From Clostridium pasteurianum BC1 (GTDB taxonomy: Bacteria > Bacillota > Clostridia > Clostridiales > Clostridiaceae): DNA of 64,000 nucleotides. Shown here piece after piece: positions 1-8,900 of the stretch (position 1 is its first letter; every line of letters begins with the position of its first letter). The stretch is taken from contig NC_021182.1 of the NCBI RefSeq assembly GCF_000389635.1, positions 3,038,001 through 3,102,000 of the forward strand, read 5' to 3'. The notes beneath the pieces are model-generated. The model searched no databases and was not told where the DNA came from. It saw only the letters and a program-made list of their open reading frames with translations. The translations under genes and the position numbers were made by a program.

Positions 1-303
1 TCTGTCATTTCCTATGAATTTTTCACCCACAATAAATGCATCTGCAAGCCCTCTAGGTTCATCCTGAACAGCATAACTTAAATTTAATCCAAGCTGACTA
101 CCATCTCCAAGTAATTCCTTAAAGCTTCCAATATCTCTTGGAGTTGAAATTATAAGTATTTCTGTTATTTCAGCTAACATTAATACAGATAATGGATAAT
201 ATATCATTGGTTTATCATAAATAGGAAGTACTTGCTTTGATACTGCTTTTGTTATTGGGTATAATCTAGTACCAGAGCCCCCTGCGAGAATAATTCCTTT
301 CAT
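1..303 (-). CDS. rfbA: Glucose-1-phosphate thymidylyltransferase, 3' part outside window
   Basis: Reading the minus strand from an ATG at 303 gives about 100 residues of a sugar-nucleotidyltransferase N-terminus: [18 protein letters not shown], then a [17 protein letters not shown] block. These are the GGSGTRL nucleotide-binding signature and the conserved KP motif of RfbA/RmlA, which makes dTDP-glucose from glucose-1-phosphate and dTTP, the first step of dTDP-rhamnose synthesis. The start is preceded by an AAGGAGGAAT ribosome binding site. The C-terminal two thirds lie off the left edge, so completeness cannot be judged. RfbA is favoured over GalU or CTP enzymes because of the [11 protein letters not shown] motif. 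Confidence 0.9.
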   Translation of the reverse strand, partial: MKGIILAGGSGTRLYPITKAVSKQVLPIYDKPMIYYPLSVLMLAEITEILIISTPRDIGSFKELLGDGSQLGLNLSYAVQDEPRGLADAFIVGEKFIGNDR

Positions 304-444
304 TATGTAAATTCCTCCTTACTTGCGTAACAAATGTTAAAACAAACAAATTTATTATACAACAAAGCAAAATATTTGTCTATTTTTAAAATACAATGTA
401 CATTAATATTTATAGATATTTAAAATTTACTCTATGTAAATCAC

Positions 445-491
445 ATAAAAAATAAGATGAATTTATTCAATAAATTCATCTTATTTTTTAT
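445..491 (-). terminator. Perfect 21-bp hairpin after the glucosaminidase gene
   Basis: Two 21-base arms (445-465 and 471-491) are perfectly complementary around a 5-base loop. A/T-rich outer arms give a T-run on either strand. It lies about 80 bp past the stop of the minus-strand glucosaminidase gene and most likely ends that transcript. Confidence 0.75.
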
Positions 492-572
492 GTATAGAAT
501 AAAAACTATCAATTAATCAACAAATGGATTGATTAATGCATCACATTAATAGTAATTTTTATTCCAAAATAA

Positions 573-3062
573 TTATTTATATTGTGGTATATCAAATTCT
601 AAAGATGGATTTGCAACCATATCTATAAGATTCTTGATATTATAAACCTGATTGTATGCCCAACGAACATCTGTAGCATATTGGTGATTTCCTGGTGAAG
701 CTGGATTCCATCTCATTTTGTATAAAGTATTTTGCTTATATTGACTATTATTTATAAAATCACCAGATATCCATTGTGCTCCTCCATAAATTGCCTGATC
801 TACATTAAACCATCCTTTGTTATATGCATAAACTGAACCATAATAATTTGCATTTGAATCATAAGCACCTATTCCAAAAAGATTATATACTGTTTGTCCA
901 TTAACATTTATTCCAGTAGCCAATCTAGAATATCCATTGCCAGTTTCCAGTAATGCATGTGAAACAAGATATATTGGATTTACATTGCTTTGCTGAGCAG
1001 CTGCAAGAAATTGTGCTCCTTTTCCATCTAATACACCTTTTCCTGCAAGTATTTTATTTAAATCATCTACTGTAACACCTTGTATATAATCAAGTCTTAA
1101 AAATTGATAAACTCCATAAGTATCCATAAAATTCATTGGATCTACATAATGTTGAACAGTATTTCTATCTGCATTTACCCAATTATTACCTGATTCCATA
1201 ACTGGTTGTCCATAATTTATTTGAGTATTTACCATATCTGAAAGTAATAAATTATAACTTGTACCAAACTGATTACCACTAGAAAATTTATATACCCTAA
1301 CACTTTGTTGTGCAATTACTCCTCCATTTCCTGTACTCTTTACAGTTATTGTATGGACTCCATCTGAAATTGATGATAGGTTTAAATTATAACTATAGCC
1401 ACTATTACTAACTCCTAGATAATTTGGATATACATTTCTTACATCTGGTCTTAAAACGCCAGTAGTCACATCACTCATATATGCATTATCTACATATATT
1501 TGTACTTTTTTTACTCCAAAAGCATTTATTGACCATCCTCCTACATTCAAACTACCACTTTCACTTTTTATAAACATATTATTTGAAGGAGTATCTATCG
1601 CCACTATAGGAGATAAAGTCTGTTCATTATCAGATAATTTGTATATTGAAATATTTTGCTGCATAGTAGTTCCATCATTCCCAGTACTTTTTACGATTAT
1701 TGTATGTACGCCTTCTGAAATTGATGTATTTAAATTGTAATTGAACCCACTATTAATACCACCAGTATAACCTGGAAACGCATTATTTACATCCGGTCTT
1801 GAAATACCTATGCTTGCATCTCCTTGGTATATATTATCAAAATATACTTGCACATTTTTTACTCCATATGCATTTAACGACCAACCGGATATATTAAATT
1901 GATCATTTTTTATAAATGAGTAGGCTGCTGGATTATCTACACACATTATTGACGGTGATGTTATTTTATTAAATTTAACACTTTGCTGTATAACTGTTCC
2001 GCTTTTACCTACGCTCTTAATTAATAGTGTATGGTTACCATCTGAAATATCTAACAAATTTAAAGCATAGTTATATCCACTAGTTGTTCCTCCTGAATAC
2101 CCTGGAAATGCATTATTTACGTCCGGTCTCCATAAACCTATTTCTGCATCCCCTTTGTATGCATCATCTACATATACCTGTACTTTACTTATTCCACTTG
2201 GGTCTAGTGACCAACCTACTATATTTGTATTGTTTTGATTTTTAACATCGATGTTATTTAATGGATTATCTATAGCCATATACGATGGTGGCGGTGTTTT
2301 ATTTATTCTAACACTTTGCTGTATAGTTGCCCCATTTTTACCTACACTCTTTACCATTATTGTATGTGTACCACTTTTAACTCCCGTTAAGTCCAACGAA
2401 TAGCTATATCCACTAGTTGTTCCTCCTAAATACCCTGGAAATGCATTATTTACATCTGGCCTCCATAAACCTATTTTTGCATCCCCGCTGTATGCATCAT
2501 CTACATATACCTGTACTTTACTTATTCCACTTGGGTCTAGTGACCAACCTACTATATTTGTATTGTTTTGATTTTTAACATCGATGTTATTTAATGGATT
2601 ATCTATAGCCATATACGATGGCGGCAGTGTTTTATTTATTGTAACACTTTGCTGTATAGTTGTCCCATTTTTACCTATACTTTTTACCATTATTGTATGT
2701 GCACCACTTTTAACTCCCGTTAAGTCCAACGAATAGCTATATCCACTAGTTGTTCCTCCTAAATACCCTGGAAATGCATTATTTACGTCTGGCCTCCATA
2801 AACCTATTTTTGCATCTCCATTATATGCATCATCTACATATACCTGTACTTTACCTATTCCACTTCCATCCAACGACCAACCCACTACATTTATCTGATT
2901 TTGATTAGTATTTGAATTGTTTTGAGGTGTATCTATGCATATTAGTGAAGGCAATGAACCCGCGTAAATTTTAGGTGTTTTATAAAAATTTAAAATAGAG
3001 GAGATAATTATCAATACAAAAATCATAAAAGTAGATATCTTCTTATTTCTTACAAAACTCAC
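573..3062 (-). CDS. Secreted endo-beta-N-acetylglucosaminidase with five Ig-like repeats
   Basis: A cell-wall hydrolase of about 829 residues. The start chosen is GTG at 3062, directly after an AAAGGAGGTGAAAAA ribosome binding site; an upstream in-frame ATG has none. Residues 1-34 form a signal peptide (basic RNKK, hydrophobic IFVLIIISSIL, cleavage near IYAG). Then come five repeats of about 110 residues, each with a GWSL...KVQVYVD...RPDVNNAFPGY core and probably beta-sandwich folds for wall or glycan binding. The C-terminal ~225 residues are a glucosaminidase domain (Pfam PF01832 type), with the probable catalytic Glu near residue 706 in HALLETGNG and a YNLFGIGAYD motif. It should cut the GlcNAc-MurNAc glycan strand during wall turnover. 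It is monocistronic, with its own terminator. Confidence 0.88.
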   Translation of the reverse strand: MSFVRNKKISTFMIFVLIIISSILNFYKTPKIYAGSLPSLICIDTPQNNSNTNQNQINVVGWSLDGSGIGKVQVYVDDAYNGDAKIGLWRPDVNNAFPGYLGGTTSGYSYSLDLTGVKSGAHTIMVKSIGKNGTTIQQSVTINKTLPPSYMAIDNPLNNIDVKNQNNTNIVGWSLDPSGISKVQVYVDDAYSGDAKIGLWRPDVNNAFPGYLGGTTSGYSYSLDLTGVKSGTHTIMVKSVGKNGATIQQSVRINKTPPPSYMAIDNPLNNIDVKNQNNTNIVGWSLDPSGISKVQVYVDDAYKGDAEIGLWRPDVNNAFPGYSGGTTSGYNYALNLLDISDGNHTLLIKSVGKSGTVIQQSVKFNKITSPSIMCVDNPAAYSFIKNDQFNISGWSLNAYGVKNVQVYFDNIYQGDASIGISRPDVNNAFPGYTGGINSGFNYNLNTSISEGVHTIIVKSTGNDGTTMQQNISIYKLSDNEQTLSPIVAIDTPSNNMFIKSESGSLNVGGWSINAFGVKKVQIYVDNAYMSDVTTGVLRPDVRNVYPNYLGVSNSGYSYNLNLSSISDGVHTITVKSTGNGGVIAQQSVRVYKFSSGNQFGTSYNLLLSDMVNTQINYGQPVMESGNNWVNADRNTVQHYVDPMNFMDTYGVYQFLRLDYIQGVTVDDLNKILAGKGVLDGKGAQFLAAAQQSNVNPIYLVSHALLETGNGYSRLATGINVNGQTVYNLFGIGAYDSNANYYGSVYAYNKGWFNVDQAIYGGAQWISGDFINNSQYKQNTLYKMRWNPASPGNHQYATDVRWAYNQVYNIKNLIDMVANPSLEFDIPQYK
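1255..2960 (-). repeat. Five in-frame ~330-bp repeats inside the glucosaminidase gene
   Basis: The region encodes five tandem copies of a ~110-residue unit. The second and third units are offset by exactly 333 bp (111 codons) and are nearly identical in DNA over long stretches: the TATAGCCATATACGATGG string occurs near 2271 and again near 2604. The distal two units are more diverged. Such DNA identity implies recent unequal crossing-over or conversion, and the copy number may vary between strains. Confidence 0.85.
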
Positions 3063-3234
3063 TTTTTCACCTCCTTTCAATATATTATTCGTATTTTTAT
3101 GTAAAAATTTTATAGCCTGATTACATAAATAAAGCAATAAAATTTTACTAACATTTTATCTGTATAATAAATGTCACAAACATTTTATTTTTTTCATGCC
3201 ATTTCTATATACAGATAAGAAGATGAAAATAATT

Positions 3235-4140
3235 TTATTTAACCATATTCCTATCATACAAATCCTTAAAAACAGGATTATCCCTTAAAGTCAATAAATA
3301 TTTTACAAAAGGTTCTTTAAGTTCATCTCTCTTTAATGCAAATTCAACTGTAGCCTTTAAGAATCCCAATTTGTCTCCTACATCATATCTTTTTCCTTCA
3401 AAGGTATATGCATACATAGCTTCTGAGTGCATAAGAATTTTTAAAGCATCTGTAAGTTGAATTTCTCCACCTTTTCCAGGCTTTGTTTTACTTAATATAT
3501 CAAAAATTTGTGGTGTAATAATATACCTTCCCAATATCGCTATATCTGTAGGTGCTTCTTCAGTTTTTGGTTTTTCTATTAAATTTTTAACCTTGTAAAC
3601 TGAATTTTCTATATGCATGGCATCAACAATTCCGTATTTTGATACATCTTTATGAGCTACTTGTTGTACTCCAAGAATTGTAGTCTTATACTCATCATAA
3701 CAATCCATAAGCTGTTTTAAACATGGAACTTTACTGTCAACTACATCATCTCCCAGCATAACAGCAAAAGGCTCATTTCCAACAAAAGTTTTTGCACAAT
3801 TAATAGCATGCCCTAGACCTTTAGGCTCTTTTTGTCTTATGTAGTAAATATTTGCCATATTGGATATGTCTTTTACTATACTTAAAAGTTCATTTTTACC
3901 ATGATTTTCTAGCTCTTTTTCAAGTTCTACAGATTTATCAAAATGATCTTCTATAGCTCTTTTATTCCTGCCTGTTATTATAAGAATTTCTTCTATACCA
4001 GAAGAAACTGCTTCTTCAATTATGTATTGTATAGTTGGTTTATCCACTATTGGAAGCATCTCTTTAGGCTGTGCCTTTGTTGCTGGCAAAAACCTTGTTC
4101 CGAGGCCCGCTGCTGGTATTATGGCTTTTTTTACTTTCAT
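3235..4140 (-). CDS. galU: UTP-glucose-1-phosphate uridylyltransferase
   Basis: A 301-residue enzyme that forms UDP-glucose from UTP and glucose-1-phosphate in the cytoplasm, feeding glycolipid, teichoic acid and surface glycan synthesis. The N-terminus carries the nucleotidyltransferase signature GLGTRFLPATKAQPKEMLP; an EKPKTEEAP motif and YDVGDKLGFLKA near the end are typical of GalU. The start is the ATG at 4140 (MKVKKAIIPAAG), preceded by GGAGGAGAG; the longer ORF start lacks a binding site. Its substrate, glucose-1-phosphate, would come from the phosphohexomutase encoded at 6105-7838 and is shared with RfbA and RfbF in this window. Confidence 0.95.
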   Translation of the reverse strand: MKVKKAIIPAAGLGTRFLPATKAQPKEMLPIVDKPTIQYIIEEAVSSGIEEILIITGRNKRAIEDHFDKSVELEKELENHGKNELLSIVKDISNMANIYYIRQKEPKGLGHAINCAKTFVGNEPFAVMLGDDVVDSKVPCLKQLMDCYDEYKTTILGVQQVAHKDVSKYGIVDAMHIENSVYKVKNLIEKPKTEEAPTDIAILGRYIITPQIFDILSKTKPGKGGEIQLTDALKILMHSEAMYAYTFEGKRYDVGDKLGFLKATVEFALKRDELKEPFVKYLLTLRDNPVFKDLYDRNMVK

Positions 4141-4543
4141 AAAATCTCTCCTCCACACCTTTACATTTTTAAATTAATAAGTATTCAGCATACTACATTA
4201 ATAGAAATTTTTACAAACATTTCATCAGAATTTGTTATCTTCTTTAATGGTAAATATACCCATTAAAGAAATTTACTATTTTCTACTTTTACATATACCA
4301 CTAATACTTATTATATATTGCCTTTATACACTTTACAATTATAAGATACTTAAATTTTAATTTCATAGCATACAATATTTTCATTATTACTACAGATTGC
4401 CATATTATGCGAATCATTTCAAGCTTATATTCGTTAAGTAATTTTTATAATCATTGATATTTATTCATTTATAATAGAATTTTTACGAGAAAATTAAGTA
4501 TTGTCAACAATTTTGATGACTCTAAACTAGCCCATTAATCTTA
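4141..4543. other. 403-bp intergenic region with an 11-bp inverted repeat
   Basis: Very AT-rich, no supportable ORF. It must hold the galU promoter and the 3' end of the TPR transcript. A perfect inverted repeat TTCTTTAATGG / CCATTAAAGAA (4240-4250, 4260-4270, 9-base loop) lies 100 bp upstream of galU. No T-run follows on the minus strand, so an operator or RNA hairpin is more likely than a terminator. Confidence 0.5.
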
Positions 4544-5614
4544 TTACTCTAGAACTTTGCTCAATTGAAGCACTATTTCATCCTTAGGATTAATCTTCTT
4601 TGCAATATCAAAGTGAAGTTTTGCCTGCTTTGTGTCACCATTATTCAGATAACACATTATAAGATTAGTACAAACTTCTATAGATTTGGTAGCTTCAAAA
4701 GCTTTCCTCAAATATTTTATGGCAATGTCATAATTATTGAGAGCAGCATAATTTAATCCTAACTCATTTATAACTTCAACTATGCTGCTATCAATGGCTA
4801 CAGACTCATTTAGATAGTAAATGGCTTTCTCGTAGTTACCTAGTACTCTATAGGCTACAGCTATGTTAAAATTTAATATGGCATCGTTAGAAAATTCATC
4901 TAACAGAGGTATAAGATACATTAGTGCTTCTTTTGGTTTATCATATACTAATGCTTTTCCCTTATCATACTGTCTTATGTTAGAAAGTATATGTTTTAAT
5001 TCCAGAACATTCTTAGAATTATCCTTGCCTTTCTCTATATAGGTACTAATATAAAACCAAGCATCTTCATATTTTTCTTGTTCATAATATATTACTGCTT
5101 TGTTAAAATAAACTTTATAATATCCCTGAAGCTTTTCTGCCTGATCTAATATAGATAGTTCTTCTTGCTGAAAATTCTTATCAATTTTTCTGAGTTCTTC
5201 TAAAATCATAATTATTTTATCATAATTTTCCACATTTCTTTCAATTTCCAGAAGTCCTTTAAGCAGTATATAGGCATCCTCATAAGAGCTTTTTTTCACT
5301 TCTTCAAAGACAATACCCTTTATGTATTCAACAGCTTCTTCTTTATTTGAATTTAATATATCAATATATATATGATTAAATTTAAAATTTTCATCTCCAC
5401 CAAGTACATAGAACATTCCTTCAATAAAGAATGAAACAGGTATTTTTTCAAATTTTTCATTATTTTTAACCTTATCTGCTACTCTCAGAGGTCTAACAGG
5501 TAAATATAAATTTTCATTTACCTCTATTTTAAATATTCTTGGAATGCTTTCTTTTTTAAATTCTAAAAAAATAAGTTTAGATACTTTTTCTGTAAAATTA
5601 AGTTTTGTTTCCAT
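4544..5614 (-). CDS. Tetratricopeptide-repeat protein
   Basis: A 356-residue protein without signal peptide or membrane segment, so probably cytoplasmic. The C-terminal ~180 residues contain successive TPR units with the usual A/Y/G spacing, for example AILNFNIAVAYRVLGNYEKA and EVINELGLNYAALNNYDIA. TPRs form helical scaffolds for protein-protein contacts. The N-terminal half is also helical but has no recognisable catalytic motif. The start is an ATG after GGTGAAAG, a moderate ribosome binding site. It sits between galU and the phosphohexomutase gene but is separated from both by 400-490 bp, so operon membership is not supported. Partner and role are unknown. Confidence 0.75.
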   Translation of the reverse strand: METKLNFTEKVSKLIFLEFKKESIPRIFKIEVNENLYLPVRPLRVADKVKNNEKFEKIPVSFFIEGMFYVLGGDENFKFNHIYIDILNSNKEEAVEYIKGIVFEEVKKSSYEDAYILLKGLLEIERNVENYDKIIMILEELRKIDKNFQQEELSILDQAEKLQGYYKVYFNKAVIYYEQEKYEDAWFYISTYIEKGKDNSKNVLELKHILSNIRQYDKGKALVYDKPKEALMYLIPLLDEFSNDAILNFNIAVAYRVLGNYEKAIYYLNESVAIDSSIVEVINELGLNYAALNNYDIAIKYLRKAFEATKSIEVCTNLIMCYLNNGDTKQAKLHFDIAKKINPKDEIVLQLSKVLE

Positions 5615-5640
5615 ACTTTCACCGTCCAGTAAAATAATTA

Positions 5641-5785
5641 GGCATAAACAGAGTTCTTAGTATTGGAATTTATGATACTTAGAAATCGTTGTCCTTTAGG
5701 GTAAATCGTTATCCAGGGCCGCAGTCCCTCTAATACTCCCACTTTGAAACAGATGGGAGTATTAGAGGGGCTAGCCATCGGATAA
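5641..5785 (-). repeat. Dispersed foldable repeat, family R1, copy A
   Basis: On the minus strand this reads TATCCGATGGCTA, a hairpin with arms CCTCTAATACTCCCA / TGGGAGTATTAGAGG, then CCCTGGATAACGA, TTTACCCTAAAGGACAACGA and TTCTAAGTATC. The same ordered blocks occur at 52977-53124 and, shortened, at 62417-62500. Outer TTATCC/GGATAA segments can close the structure. It is non-coding and lies between the TPR and phosphohexomutase genes. Confidence 0.8.
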
Positions 5786-5842
5786 AAAATCACTACTTTA
5801 AAGATGCCTTATATAAATTATTATATTAAAACTCAAAGAAAA

Positions 5843-5902
5843 TTTAAAGGGGCTGTCTTGAAAGGAATAAATATTCATTGAATTTGAGAACAGCCTCATT
5901 TA
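5843..5902 (-). terminator. Hairpin with GAGGCTGT / ACAGCCCC arms
   Basis: On the minus strand GAGGCTGTTCT pairs with AAGACAGCCCC around a long loop, followed by a T-rich TTTAAATTTT. Related sequences recur at 5943-5988 and 17300-17375. It is terminator-like, but the loop is long. Confidence 0.4.
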
Positions 5903-5942
5903 TTTATTAAAAATCATATTTTAATTTAACATTAGAATAGTT

Positions 5943-5988
5943 AAAAAGCTGTCTCACAATACATAGATATACATCGTGAGACAACCCC
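5943..5988 (-). terminator. Terminator of the phosphohexomutase gene
   Basis: On the minus strand GTTGTCTCAC pairs with GTGAGACAGC, directly followed by TTTTTAA. This is a standard intrinsic terminator about 115 bp past the stop codon. Confidence 0.7.
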
Positions 5989-6104
5989 TTTATATACTAA
6001 TTACTATATAATGTTCAATTATACTAATGACTCACAACAATAATCTCTTCACTAATTTAGCTTAAAAAATTCCACATAAATTATTCGCTAAATTAAGATT
6101 TATG

Positions 6105-7838
6105 TTAGTTATTACATGCATTGTTTATTATTTCCATAACAGCCTTATTAAAATCATCAGATTTTCTATCAGCATCTGAAAGGTCCTTGCCAACTACGGC
6201 CATGTACACTTTCATCTTTGGTTCTGTTCCTGATGGTCTCACAACAAACCAAGATCCATCTTCTAATATAAATTTAAGCACATTAGACTTTGGAAGTTTT
6301 ATATCGCTTTGTGAATTATTTATTATATCCTTTTCTATACTTAATTTATAATCAAAACTCTTTACTATTTTTACTTCTGCCACATTATCTTCCATAGAAT
6401 GTCTTAAATTTTCTAAAGCTTTTTGAATCTTTTCCTGACCCTCTTTACCTTTAAGCTCTAAAGATACTAAACTTTCTTTATAAAAACCATATCTTTTATA
6501 AAGATCTATTAAAGCATCATACAAACTTAAACCTTTATTCTTATAATATAATGCCATTTCACATATTAAGGTAGCTCCTATTACTGCATCTTTATCTCTA
6601 ACAAAAGTTCCAGCAAGGCATCCATAACTCTCTTCAAATCCAAACAGGTATGTATTTGATCCAGTTTTTTCAAATTCCTTTATCTTTTCTCCTATATATT
6701 TAAAACCAGTAAGCACGTCTATAAGTTCAACATTAAAATCTTCTGTTATCCTTCTTGTCATTTCAGAAGTAACTATAGTTTTTATAACCGTTCCATTTTC
6801 CGGTAATTTATTAAGCTCCTTTAAAGATGAGACAATATAATGTGTTAAAAGTACACCTGTTTGATTACCAGTTAGTACTCTATATTCTCCCTCTTTATCC
6901 TTTACCACTACCCCAATTCTATCACAATCAGGATCAGTACCAAAAATTACGTCAGGATTTACTTCTTTAGCTAATTTTAATGCTAGTTCAAATACTGAAG
7001 GTTGCTCTGGATTTGGATAAGAAGCAGTTGGAAAATTACCATCAGGCAATTCCTGCTCTTTTACTACAAATACATTGTCATAGCCTAGTTCACTGAGTAC
7101 TCTTCTTATAGGTATATTTCCAGAACCATGGATAGGTGTATATATTATTTTTAAATCTTTAGCACTATTTCTTACTAATTCTTCTCTTATAGTAAGAGCT
7201 TTAACCTTATCAATGTAAGTTTTATCTACTTCTTCACCAATTATATTTAAAAGCTTATCCTCTTTTGCTTTTTCTAAGTCCATAGTTTTAACATTCTTAA
7301 ATTCACTTATAGCACTAATACAATCCAATATTTCTTTAGCTGCTTTATCAGTTACCTGACCACCATCCTCGTCATAGACTTTGTAACCGTTATACTGCTT
7401 AGGATTATGGGATGCTGTTACTACTATTCCAGCTTTACTTTTTAAATGCCTAACTGTATAAGAAAGTACTGGAGTTGGTCTTAGGGATTCAAACAGATTC
7501 ACTGTAATTCCATTAGCACATAAAACCGATGCTGATCTTTCAGAAAATTCCTTTGACATATTCCTTGAATCATAAGCTATGCTAACAGAAATTTCTCCTG
7601 TATAGTTTTTATTTAAATAATCGGCAAGTCCCTGAGTGGCTTTACCTACAGTATATATATTCATTCTATTGCTTCCCGCTGCAATAACTCCTCTAAGTCC
7701 TCCTGTACCGAATTCTAAGTCTCTATAAAACCTATCTTCTATTTCTTTTTCATTTTTTACACCCGTCAATTCTTCTTTAGTATTTTCATCAATATACTCT
7801 GATTTTAACCAGTGTTCATAATTTTCTTTAAATGTCAT
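6105..7838 (-). CDS. Phosphoglucomutase/phosphomannomutase (alpha-D-phosphohexomutase)
   Basis: A 577-residue alpha-D-phosphohexomutase that interconverts hexose-6-phosphate and hexose-1-phosphate. The sequence shows the four family landmarks in order: the FGTGGLRG N-terminal phosphate contact, the phosphoserine loop TASHNPKQYNGYK, the metal loop GTDPDCDRIG and the sugar loop GFEESYG, then the C-terminal RPSGTEPKMK phosphate-binding motif. The length fits the long PgcA/PGM2-like branch. The start is the ATG at 7838 after ATAGGAGGTTATAGC; the longer ORF begins inside that site. It supplies glucose-1-phosphate to GalU, RfbA and RfbF here. Glucose versus mannose preference cannot be decided from sequence. 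Confidence 0.92.
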   Translation of the reverse strand: MTFKENYEHWLKSEYIDENTKEELTGVKNEKEIEDRFYRDLEFGTGGLRGVIAAGSNRMNIYTVGKATQGLADYLNKNYTGEISVSIAYDSRNMSKEFSERSASVLCANGITVNLFESLRPTPVLSYTVRHLKSKAGIVVTASHNPKQYNGYKVYDEDGGQVTDKAAKEILDCISAISEFKNVKTMDLEKAKEDKLLNIIGEEVDKTYIDKVKALTIREELVRNSAKDLKIIYTPIHGSGNIPIRRVLSELGYDNVFVVKEQELPDGNFPTASYPNPEQPSVFELALKLAKEVNPDVIFGTDPDCDRIGVVVKDKEGEYRVLTGNQTGVLLTHYIVSSLKELNKLPENGTVIKTIVTSEMTRRITEDFNVELIDVLTGFKYIGEKIKEFEKTGSNTYLFGFEESYGCLAGTFVRDKDAVIGATLICEMALYYKNKGLSLYDALIDLYKRYGFYKESLVSLELKGKEGQEKIQKALENLRHSMEDNVAEVKIVKSFDYKLSIEKDIINNSQSDIKLPKSNVLKFILEDGSWFVVRPSGTEPKMKVYMAVVGKDLSDADRKSDDFNKAVMEIINNACNN

Positions 7839-7976
7839 GCTATAACCTCCTATATATTTCATATTCTTATTATACTATAAAATCCATAAAATAGAATATA
7901 TATTTAAACCTATTCTAGTCCTTATATACTCTCTTAAAAATATGAAAGCTTATTATTAGCAATTTACAATTTTAAA

Positions 7977-8024
7977 CAAAAAAATTAATAAATCTCTATT
8001 AATTTCTCAATAGGGATTTATTAA
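7977..8024 (-). terminator. Terminator of rplY
   Basis: Arms TTAATAAATCCCTATT / AATAGAGATTTATTAA (minus strand, one G-U pair) around an 8-base loop, followed by a T-rich run. It lies about 45 bp beyond the rplY stop. Confidence 0.8.
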
Positions 8025-8066
8025 CATGACCGAAATAACTATAAAATTTTCTTCATTTCTTATTAT

Positions 8067-8690
8067 TTATACACTTGTAGAAGGAACCTCGCTATGATTT
8101 TCTGTATCTTCCTCACCTTCACCACTTTCATCTGGTATATCCCCGCCACTTGCACCAGTAACAGTGAGTACTATACTATTAAGATCATCTATAATAGATA
8201 TTTCTGAACTTGCTTCAATATCGGCTACTCTCAGTGAATCACCAAAACTCAAATTTGATATATCTACATTTATATTCCTAGGTAAATTGTCTGCTTCACA
8301 TCTTATTTTTACACTATCCTTTGATTTTTGAAGTATGCCCCCAAACTTTCTTATACTGTCTTCTCCCTTGAAAGTCAGTGGTACTTCAGTAACTAATTTA
8401 CTGTTCTCGGACAATTCTTCCAAATCAATATGTAAAATTTTATGTTTTACTGAATCCTTCTGTATTTCCTTAATAAGAGTCTTATGCTTTTTACCATCTA
8501 TATTTATATTTAGAATGCCATGTTCACCATTACAGGCAACCTCTCTTTGCAGTTCCATTTCGCCTATTTCAAACAAAGTATTTTCTATATTCTTTCCATA
8601 TAATATTCCTGGTACTAAACCACTTTTTCTATTTTTCTTTGCAGCATGATTAACAGATTTATTCCTAATATTTGCATTAATTAATTCCAT
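8067..8690 (-). CDS. rplY: 50S ribosomal protein L25 / general stress protein Ctc
   Basis: A 207-residue L25 of the long CTC/TL5 type, which binds 5S rRNA in the large subunit. The N-terminal ~90 residues form the 5S-binding domain (NHAAKKNRKSGLVPGILYGKN, KTLIKEIQKDSVKHKILHIDL). The C-terminal beta domain follows (VEVPLTFKGE-like, LPRNINVDISNLSFGDSLRV). An acidic tail, DESGEGEEDTENHSE, ends the protein, as in other Ctc homologues. The start ATG follows AGGGAGGGATATTT. It is transcribed alone, with its own terminator, and diverges from the decarboxylase gene. Confidence 0.93.
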   Translation of the reverse strand: MELINANIRNKSVNHAAKKNRKSGLVPGILYGKNIENTLFEIGEMELQREVACNGEHGILNINIDGKKHKTLIKEIQKDSVKHKILHIDLEELSENSKLVTEVPLTFKGEDSIRKFGGILQKSKDSVKIRCEADNLPRNINVDISNLSFGDSLRVADIEASSEISIIDDLNSIVLTVTGASGGDIPDESGEGEEDTENHSEVPSTSV

Positions 8691-8900
8691 AAATATCCCT
8701 CCCTATATTATCCTATTATTGACATATATTTTGCTAATTATACATCTATTGCTTATTTAAAAATTATTATCATTTATCATTAATTTTTATTGCATTTGGA
8801 TAACCTTTAAACTATAATAAGTATTGTTTAAAAAGACCTATGTCAAGCCTTATTTTAAAAGACTTAGACTGTATTTATTGAAAGAAGGTGCTATGTAAAG

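Noticed and set aside
4240-4270. Intrinsic terminator for the TPR gene
   Set aside because: The 11-bp hairpin has no T-run on the minus strand and lies about 270 bp beyond the stop, so it is kept only as an inverted repeat.
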